NCBI GenBank assembly: GCA_035079385.1
Contig: JAVHKY010000003.1
Span: 13,185,501-13,249,500 of the forward strand
Direction: 5' to 3'
Source: Aspidiotus rigidus
Lineage: Eukaryota; Arthropoda; Insecta; Hemiptera; Diaspididae
DNA length: 64,000 nt
Shown: positions 56,970 through 64,000 of the stretch, piece after piece
Layout: each line of letters begins with the position of its first letter
How positions within the stretch are numbered: position 1 is the stretch's first letter
Notes under the pieces: generated by a model
Database searches by the model: none
The model's input: the letters and a program-made list of their open reading frames with translations, nothing else
What the model was told of the DNA's origin: nothing
Made by a program: the position numbers and the translations under genes

Positions 56970-59470
56970 CAAAGAATCGATCTATTCGGGCATTTGATAT
57001 CTAAAAAGTAGTGATCATCGCTTAACAAGGGTGAGTAAATAACGTCTTCACTAGAAAAGTACCGTTTATGTCGAATAAAAACTGGCAGCGCCTTACTACG
57101 GAATGATCCATGACTCGAGTTTTGAATCAAAGGAAGGAAAACGCAAAAACCTCTAATGAATGAACTTAAGAAATTTTTAAAACAGTTGTAGGTCACGATC
57201 TGTAAATTTACTTTCTCTGAAAAGCGAACCAATAAATTACATGGCAACGGTCATGAGTATACACCTTTAATTACGAGGAATATGACCAACAACTACAAAA
57301 TATGAACTTGAACCTATTTCATTATAATGAGTTCTTTTCTTCATTTCCGATCAAAAAGTGCCTTAAAACATGAGTCATAGGTATCGAACGTGAAGTATTT
57401 TTTCTCGTTTTCATTTTGCACCTAGAGAATATTAACGAGCTATCATCTATCTGGTGATTTCCAAAAATGCACTCGTCTTCTACTTTTCGAACGTAAATGA
57501 AAAAAAAATCTCATATGCAACACGAATCAATTTTTCCTCCTTTTTCCATCAATGTTATTTACAAAATTTATCACATTTTTCATAAATGAAAAACTGTACC
57601 AGCAACAGAAAAGGAGATTAGGGAAACCTATTTAGCCGTCAATTTATTCCGAAGTATCCAGATGAATGTGCCTAGGAAGACTATACCCACCTCATAGTGA
57701 CACCTACGAATAATCCAAATACATAATTCGTTACTTCTGTAATCATCATAATTTTCTAATAGATATGAAAAGTGTGTACTTATTTGGAAACCTTGGAAAA
57801 AAATTACTATACTTCCTCGATTTTGGACAAAAAAGTTTTCGGTCGAAATAAATAAAGTGTATAAAACAAATTATTGAAATTTTCCTCGCGCTTCATGAAG
57901 CTACTGCGAAATGAGCCTCGGTAGTTGTATTGAGCCTTACCCATTTTTATTTCGATAACGCGAATGGGAATTTCACCTTTGTCATTTCCAACTCCGTCCA
58001 TCCTATATCCATCAAGTTTTCCCTTACGAGTTAAACTCACTTAGCTATGATGGATCTCACAAGAAAAAAATCCACGATTGAAGATAAAAAAAAGTTCAGT
58101 TTGCAAAGATTTTGGATTTATACTTAGGTATAGCAAAAAATTCCTTCGGTGGGATGAATCTGGTGGTTTCTCACATAAAAATATTTTGTCAGTGATTATT
58201 TTTTTTGCATGGAAAAGTTCTGAAATTGGGGGAAAGACTACCTATTTCGAAGAGATAAAAACTGGCCTCGATCTCGCAGATGGGGCAATTATAACACAAG
58301 ATCAAATTACCTAAGAATTTAGCTTGAAACGTACTTCTTACTTTTTTCCGCCGTGATCAAATTTGAAAACACATTCGTCGATATAACAAACTATAACTGA
58401 ACCAAAAATGAACACCGATTTGAAACACAGAAGAATATACGTAAATTAAGAAAAAGAACCATCACATTGATACAAATTTGATATGATCACTCTATAAACG
58501 ATAATCAGAAACTGTTTTCGATCTGTTGAAGGCAAAAGTGCAAGGAAGTGAATTTAAGAAAGTATAATGCTGCCGTAGAAGGGAAATTAATAATTACAGA
58601 ATCATGAACTATGAAATGATGAACTTAATTATATAGGCATGCCCACCTACCTAGTTATAGACAAGAGTGAAGTCTGCCAACGAAAATCAGTCAAGTACAC
58701 AGCTTATCAATTCCATTTCATCGACATGTTGCGAAGACCACGTGGTTTTGTACACGTCGTGCGACAGTGGCTTATAGTCGAAGCGATGCAAAATGATTAG
58801 AAAAAATTATCATTAGAAGGCTTGGGTAGTTTAATCCAGAAATATAATAATAATACAACATCACTCTATATCGCTTAAGTTCTGGGTAGTGTAAAGAAGA
58901 TGTTCACAACTTATATTCATTAGCTGGCGGGGAGGATCACAAAAAATGAAGAATGCGCATAAATTTTTGTGTTTCTGATGTCCATTGATAAGTTCCAATA
59001 CAAAGAAGTAGATATTCCTGCACTATCTTCGTATTATTTCCCCCTCGCTTACATTAAACTCAGAGTAATGTTATTTTAACTGTCAATAATAAGCACACCT
59101 ATTCCTACAATTTTTCCAAGAAGTTTCGTCTGTACTTCGCGACTCTTACACAATACATATAATATGGATGACGCTATCATGACCAAATGAGTCAACCAGT
59201 TTAGTTTTAAGGGGAAACCTGTTTTACAGAGAGTGATTTGAGAAACATCTCTGCTATCCGCTGTCTTTTCGAAAAATTGTGGTTCCGAGACATTTGTGTA
59301 GGTCCCTGCTCTGAATCACTTCGGGGCCTCGGAAAAATTCCAACCGAGAAGGAAGGCGTCTCCGCTATTTGTGATTATGCCGGTGGCGTCAACTTACAAT
59401 ATATCTCGTCTGTTGATTTCTCTATTTTAATTGAGATCAATAGAACGAAATACCTCACGGGAAAGGATAT
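56970..59470. other. No gene seen
   Basis: About 2.5 kb of AT-rich sequence. Open frames at 56969-57247, 57807-58040 and 58078-58314 lack signatures. Confidence 0.45.
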
Positions 59471-59481
59471 CTGGGATACAG

Positions 59482-59660
59482 AAGTGCCTGCATATCTGCT
59501 GAAACTGATCAGCAGTTGTCTTGGCTGTCGAGAAATACAAGCAGAGACGTCTGCTGGTACAGTAAAGCCACCAGTTACTTGTGAGGTGCCGCAGAGGTCT
59601 GTGATTGGGCCGCTCTCGTGGTGCATCGCATTTAACAGAATTTTCAAGGTACTACCATCG
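59482..59660 (+). pseudogene. R1-like LINE fragment
   Basis: VPAYLLKLISSCLGCREIQA, then PVTCEVPQRSVIGPLSWC, matches residues of the R1-type copy at 3.3-5.0 kb around GVPQGSVLGPLLWC. The catalytic context is altered (GVPQG to EVPQR). Only about 60 codons are left. Confidence 0.75.
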
Positions 59661-59671
59661 AGGCTCTTCAG

Positions 59672-59942
59672 GTGGCTTTTGACAGTGAATGGTTGACGAA
59701 TTCTTTTTGCTGCTTTCCATAGTGAGTGCTCGTTGTGCTTACTAGGTGAAAGCGAAGATAAGTAGTGCTGGAAAGACTCCGCTTTATAGTTCTTGATAAC
59801 AGTAGAAACCAGCCTGTTGAGCCGATTGAATTCAGTTTTGTCAGCAGCTGTCTTGGTTCTCTGCCAACGATGTCGTGCAGCTCTTCGCTTTTTAACATAT
59901 TCGCATATCGTCGTTGGATCGGATAAATCTCCTATGTTGTAA
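59672..59942 (-). pseudogene. LINE fragment, EN-RT linker region
   Basis: On the minus strand without a start codon: YNIGDLSDPTTICEYVKKRR, RHRWQRTKTAADKTEFNRLN, then FQHYLSSLSPSKHNEHSLWK. This pattern (RRWQRTKxxxDKxxFNRLxR ... SLWKAxK) is the linker between endonuclease and reverse transcriptase in Jockey-type LINEs. It abuts an R1 fragment on the opposite strand. Confidence 0.7.
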
Positions 59943-60049
59943 AAATGAAATTTTACAGGAGAAGCAAAAAACTGATTATTTTGTGAAGAGAAGGCTAAAA
60001 TACTTTGGAAACGTCCCAGGAAAAGCTTCTTTGATACGGTAGTAATAAA

Positions 60050-60250
60050 AAATTTTCAAAATTCTCTGAAATACGGCGGTATTGGGCGATAAATGCACGT
60101 AGGAGGAATTCCTGGCCCTAGATATTGCACATAAGAGGTTTGCTCTGCACATAGGAGGTATTCGAGACCACATTTTCTGGATGGTGCACATTGGAGGTAT
60201 TCAAAACCGCTCCTACCGGCGTAATTTTGAACTTAGCACATAGGGGATTT
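60050..60250. repeat. GCACATAGGAGGTATTC direct repeats
   Basis: Units GCACATAAGAGGT, GCACATAGGAGGTATTC, GCACATTGGAGGTATTC and GCACATAGGGGATT follow one another at 25-60 bp spacing. Confidence 0.6.
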
Positions 60251-60723
60251 TTTCAGTCGATGCGCCTTGAAATTCCGCGTCCAACCATATAAAAAAGTGC
60301 ATTTCTCAAAAAATGATACATAGGTTTTTTCCGATCCAACGATGATATATTAGTACTAACGGTTAGTGAAATGATACTGCAAAATTTAGTTATACAATGA
60401 TACTTGGTATTGTAGTAGTTATGACCGTAAAGAACATTTTCAGAAGGCGTGTCACTCAAAATTTCCCTTAGGGGGCTAGAGGGGGGCCAAAATGTCTCTC
60501 AAAAATCAGTATTTTGCTAATATCTCGAGAACGGTTGGGTATAGGGGAAATATACCTCAGTACAAAAATAACCTCCGTATAATTTTACGTAAAAAACGTT
60601 CCCTTCATTTTTTCGCTACGACTCACCGTTAAACCACAATCGACGCACCAAAATTGAAGCGCGTAAAAAAACACATAGTCGGGAGTATGTACATCGTTAC
60701 GCGCGACGCCACGCGGTGCACGG

Positions 60724-60731
60724 TTATGCCG
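60724..60731. repeat. Target-site duplication TTATGCCG (left)
   Basis: Identical to 61216-61223. Confidence 0.85.
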
Positions 60732-61215
60732 TAGTGATGGGCGGTTATCGGTTATTTCAATATACCGGTTAAACGGTTTATTGGAGATCGTTGTAACCGG
60801 TTAATCGGTTGAAAACCTTCAAATAAACCGGTTAACCGGTTAACTGGAAATCATTGGGATTGCTGTTAGTTCTCAAAAAATTCCGCTAGGAGCGCCAAGG
60901 TCTTCCACTTTTTTGCTCTCAAAATCGCAAAAATTAAAAAAGAAGAGAAGCAAGATCTCTTATGTGTTGATGATTGAGAAATATCTTAATTGATAATCTA
61001 CAATTCCCTCAGCCTCGTTCTTCAAAATTGTCAAATTATCAATTGAAATACACAATTGTTGAAAAATTTTAAATTTTGGCGGTTAATCGGTTTATGCGCT
61101 CTTATTAACCGGTTTCTCAGGTTAACTGTCAATCACAAATAAATCGGTTTTTCGGTCAATTTTACCCAAGAATAAACCGATTAATCGGTTAATAACCGAT
61201 AACCGCCCATCACTA
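60732..61215. mobile_element. hAT-like MITE, copy 2
   Basis: Same family as 55489-55914: ends TAGTGATGGGCGGTTATCGG in both orientations, internal ACCGGTTAA and CGGTTAATCGGTT repeats, 484 bp. The perfect 8-bp duplication TTATGCCG is typical of hAT transposition. Confidence 0.82.
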
Positions 61216-61223
61216 TTATGCCG
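61216..61223. repeat. Target-site duplication TTATGCCG (right)
   Basis: Identical to 60724-60731. Confidence 0.85.
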
Positions 61224-61339
61224 TGGCTCAGTTTACCAGCTACGCTACGCCATGTTACCATCGTTTTCAACATTAAAGGAGAGAAAGTACGAGATCGAAA
61301 ATTTTTCATAAAAATACCAAAAAAAAAACACTCACGCTA

Positions 61340-61852
61340 GCACACGACTTTTCTTCTTACATGAGAAAAACTGTCCCCCCGAGCGTTAGGCTTAAAGTAT
61401 ATCGAGCACTTTATGAACCCTCACTTGCTTATGGAATAGAGTGCTGGGGTGCAGCTGCCAATTACATTAATCAACCTATTCAGATCCTCCAGAAGGCAGC
61501 TATTAGGGCAGTTTCAGGGGCAGGATTCAGAGACCATACAGCCCCAATTTTTGATAAACTAAAAGTCTTATCCTTTCAGGCTCTCCACACTCGGGGCCTT
61601 CTTTCACTCATACATCGGGGGGTCATAGTCCCAGCAGAAAGACATACAGGTTCCCGAAAATTACGATCCAGCCGCTTTAAAACACCGGCCTGGAAAAATA
61701 ATAAGGCACGGATTCAGGCAACTTATTAGGCGTTAATTCATTACTCGAAATTACCAATAGACCTTCGTTTATACTCTGGACATTTTAAGAAAAAACTGAA
61801 AACTTATCTTTTGGTTCCTCCACAAACAAAAAACAATAAATAGAAGTAGGAA
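61340..61852 (+). pseudogene. LINE reverse transcriptase C-terminal fragment
   Basis: RLKVYRALYEPSLAYGIECW, then ILQKAAIRAVSGAGFRDHTA and ALHTRGLLSLIHRGV follow the thumb and C-terminal pattern of non-LTR (CR1/Jockey-like) reverse transcriptases (L-x-Y-G-I-x-x-W-G, LQKKAIR). A TAG at 61727-61729 interrupts it, after which the same frame continues with YSKLPIDLRLYSGHFKKKLK and ends at 61852, as such proteins normally do. The 5' part is missing. Confidence 0.8.
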
Positions 61853-61859
61853 ACTCAAG

Positions 61860-62600
61860 TACAAAACGGGGTGAGGGCGTCATGCGGCTATAAATAGTAA
61901 ATTTGTAATAATAATTAGTATTTATAAATTTATTTTCTATTTTTTATTTATTTATTTATTTTTATATTTTTATTTTTTATTTTATTTTATATACTTTTTT
62001 TTTTATTTTTTTTTTAAATATTTCTTCCTCTTTCTCTCTGACCTCCCCCTCCCCCCCCCCTCAGAGTGTGACCGGGTGGGACCTGCAGCGGAAAGCTCCA
62101 ACAAGTACGCCGCGGTCTCGCACTGTGTACCTTGGAGGCGGAGAGGGTCTGAAAGTTATAATGCCAGTATTATGTTATTGTTTTCGTTTTGTTTTATTTT
62201 ATTTATATTAATATATTTTTCTTTTTCCTTCTTTTTTCTCTCTCTTTTGGTTCTGGTCACCATGGTGTGCCCTGGTGGGACCTGCAGCGGGAAGCTTCGG
62301 CAAGTACGCCGCGGTCCCACACTGTTGGCCTGGGTGGCCAGGCCAGTGACAGCCTATTGTTTGTTGTTGTTGTATTTTTTATTTTTTATTTATTTATTTA
62401 TTTTTTTTTTGTAACATCCAGAAGTGTTTGTGTTTTATTTTATTTTATTTATTTATTAAATTTTTTTTTTTTTTTTTCTTTTTCTAATAATAATAATAAT
62501 CCCACCCCTCTCGCTCAAAATGTAATTATATGAGCATGGGGTGGTGATTTATAATTTTGTCAAAGTATTTCATCTGTTTCGTTTCAATAAAGATTGTTTC
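61860..62600. repeat. Low-complexity T-rich tract with a duplicated GC-rich unit
   Basis: GGTGGGACCTGCAGCGG...AAGTACGCCGCGGTC occurs at about 62074-62120 and 62274-62320, separated by TTTATTT-rich sequence. AATAAA at 62585 may be the LINE's 3' end signal. Open frames here are low complexity. Confidence 0.6.
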
Positions 62601-62606
62601 GATTAT

Positions 62607-62726
62607 TACGCGGGGTGTACTCGCGAATTTCTGAATCACCCGCGGTGTAGAGATGTGCACGGACGCACGCTTGCACGGACGCACGGTAATTAATTTAATT
62701 ATTTAATTATTTATTTATTTAATCAT

Positions 62727-62757
<31 letters not shown>

Positions 62758-63000
62758 TTATTAATTATTATTATTACGCGGGGTGTACTCGCAAATTTCT
62801 GAATCACCCGCGGGGTAGAGATGTGCACGGACGCACGCTTGCACGGTAATTAATTATTTAATTATTTATTTATTTATTTAATTATTTATTTATTTAATTA
62901 TATTAATTATTTAATTATTTATTTATTTATTTATTTAATTAATTATCTGATTATTTATTTATTTATTTAAATATTTAATTATTTAATTCAAAATCGGGGT
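62607..63000. repeat. Inverted copies of the 45-bp block in ATTTA-rich DNA
   Basis: CGCGGGGTGTACTCGCGAAT, then CTGAATCACCCGCGG, at about 62610 and 62777: reverse complement of the block at 42.6-42.9 kb, again in ATTTATTTA-type sequence. GTGCACGGACGCACGCTTGC follows each. Confidence 0.75.
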
Positions 63001-63226
63001 CCGGCGAGAGAAAAGACATGGAACATGTCAAAAAAATTTCAAGGTAAAGTTACCACCAGACATTAAGCTTATCTACAATACCAGCGGTACTCACGGGTTA
63101 TTTTTGGTGGATCACCAACATTTTCTCCAGAAATTGTAAAAATATTATTATAGGGAACCTGATCTATGGGCGCTTATTTCATGATCTTTATTTATTTGTC
63201 TATGCCAAAACACAGCTTTTATGTAC

Positions 63227-63262
<36 letters not shown>

Positions 63263-64000
63263 TCCAAAAAGGAAGTATTTTTATCTGCTTGAATATATCT
63301 GGTCCCACTGATAATTACTTAGGTATTAGAAAAGTAAATGTTCACTGTTGAGAGAAAGGGTTAATTGGAAGCTGAGCGCTTTCGATCACAGACCATTATC
63401 ACAACAAATCAGAAACAGATGTAGGTACTCCTAGTTTTATTTATTATTTATTTATCTAAAGTATTCAATGTTTCGCCTAACGGTCTTGGAGACCAATTAT
63501 AGGAGTTTTAATAAAGGTTCTCTCTTCATGCGCCATCACTCTATCTTTCAGAGTCAACGATTAATAAGTGATCCATCCGATCCGAAGTGTTTCCAGAAAG
63601 TAGGTATCTATAACGATTTTACGGTGTAAATATGACCGAGAATTCACGATTTACACTTTTACTTTCTCAAGTAAACTTCCTGAAAATAGCGAGAAACTTG
63701 AAACATCTTTGTAGATTCTAGTTTTCCTTATACCTTCATGCTACCCCAACCCAAGTATAGATACAGCATAAATAATTAGACAAAAATTTTATAAATTTCT
63801 TTACATTTTTACCTCCGAGAAAAATAAAAAAAGAACAATTATTGTATAAGATATTTGCACTCTTTATTGTCCTACTAAAAATATATTGGTTCAGGATGAG
63901 TTAGATATCTATGCCAGTGAAAATAGACAATTTCATTCTCCAATTATTGACTTAAAGACTGTTCTTAACTCATATTCGTTTTCATTTATGTCGACTAGCG
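63001..64000. other. No gene seen
   Basis: AT-rich sequence with a long T-run (about 63230-63259). Nothing recognised. Confidence 0.4.

Noticed and set aside
62076..62533. Phe/Leu-rich frames of 112-114 codons
   Set aside because: Translation of TTTATTT tracts in the 3' flank of a LINE remnant.
1..64000. tRNA or rRNA genes
   Set aside because: I looked for cloverleaf and conserved rRNA text and saw none I could support; a covariance-model scan would be decisive.

Overview
The window is nuclear DNA from an animal, almost certainly an insect. It has spliced genes with GT-AG introns, TATA and TCAGT-type start elements and AATAAA signals. It also has an R1-like LINE, Penelope-like retroelements, Mutator-like and hAT-like DNA elements, and a gene of the Osiris (DUF1676) type, a family known from insects. 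I cannot fix the order or species. Most of the sequence is AT-rich mobile-element debris.

Three host genes are supported. (1) 0.97-2.66 kb, plus strand: a secreted calcineurin-like metallophosphoesterase of 456 aa in one coding exon, with a core promoter and a poly(A) signal. (2) 7.7-13.0 kb, plus strand: a secreted ankyrin-repeat protein of about 520 aa, rebuilt from two small upstream exons (7796-7856 and 8401-8505) and a large one (11532-12928); phases match at both junctions. (3) 33.3-50.6 kb, minus strand: an Osiris-type gene. Exon 48709-50603 (signal peptide, long polar region, two-cysteine block) joins in phase to a 128-nt exon (42088-42215). That exon can join in phase to any one of three homologous terminal exons (40442-40803, 34404-34729, 33504-33799), each encoding the hydrophobic DUF1676 core. 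This looks like a cassette of alternative 3' exons and is the most interesting item here.

Layout of the rest. 1-720: a palindromic repeat full of TGACGTCA sites. 3.06-5.04 kb: a 5'-truncated R1-type LINE with one visible stop. 6.2-6.5 kb: a Penelope-like (PLE) remnant. 14.0-22.0 kb: copies of one long repeat, one copy holding a nested Mutator-like element (14837-17663, 8-bp target duplication) and another holding a LINE tail and a second insert; each copy serves as the empty site for the other. 22.0-25.9 kb: no gene seen. 25.9-32.4 kb: two opposed PLE fragments, the first split by a 4.5-kb foldback element (26708-31222) with long tandem arrays. 35.6-36.1 kb: a decayed PLE reverse transcriptase. 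36.5-39.8 kb: nested palindromic elements, including a foldback element (37854-39634) with a perfect 9-bp target duplication. 42.6-43.4 and 62.6-63.0 kb: a recurring block of about 45 bp set in AATTA-rich sequence. 45.3-47.96 kb: half of a second foldback element with the same core as the 26.7-31.2 kb one but a different tandem array. 52.5-61.2 kb: small non-autonomous elements and repeat fragments. 59.5-59.9 and 61.3-61.9 kb: LINE remnants.

The three host genes all appear to encode secreted or extracellular-route proteins. Nothing in the sequence ties them into one pathway.
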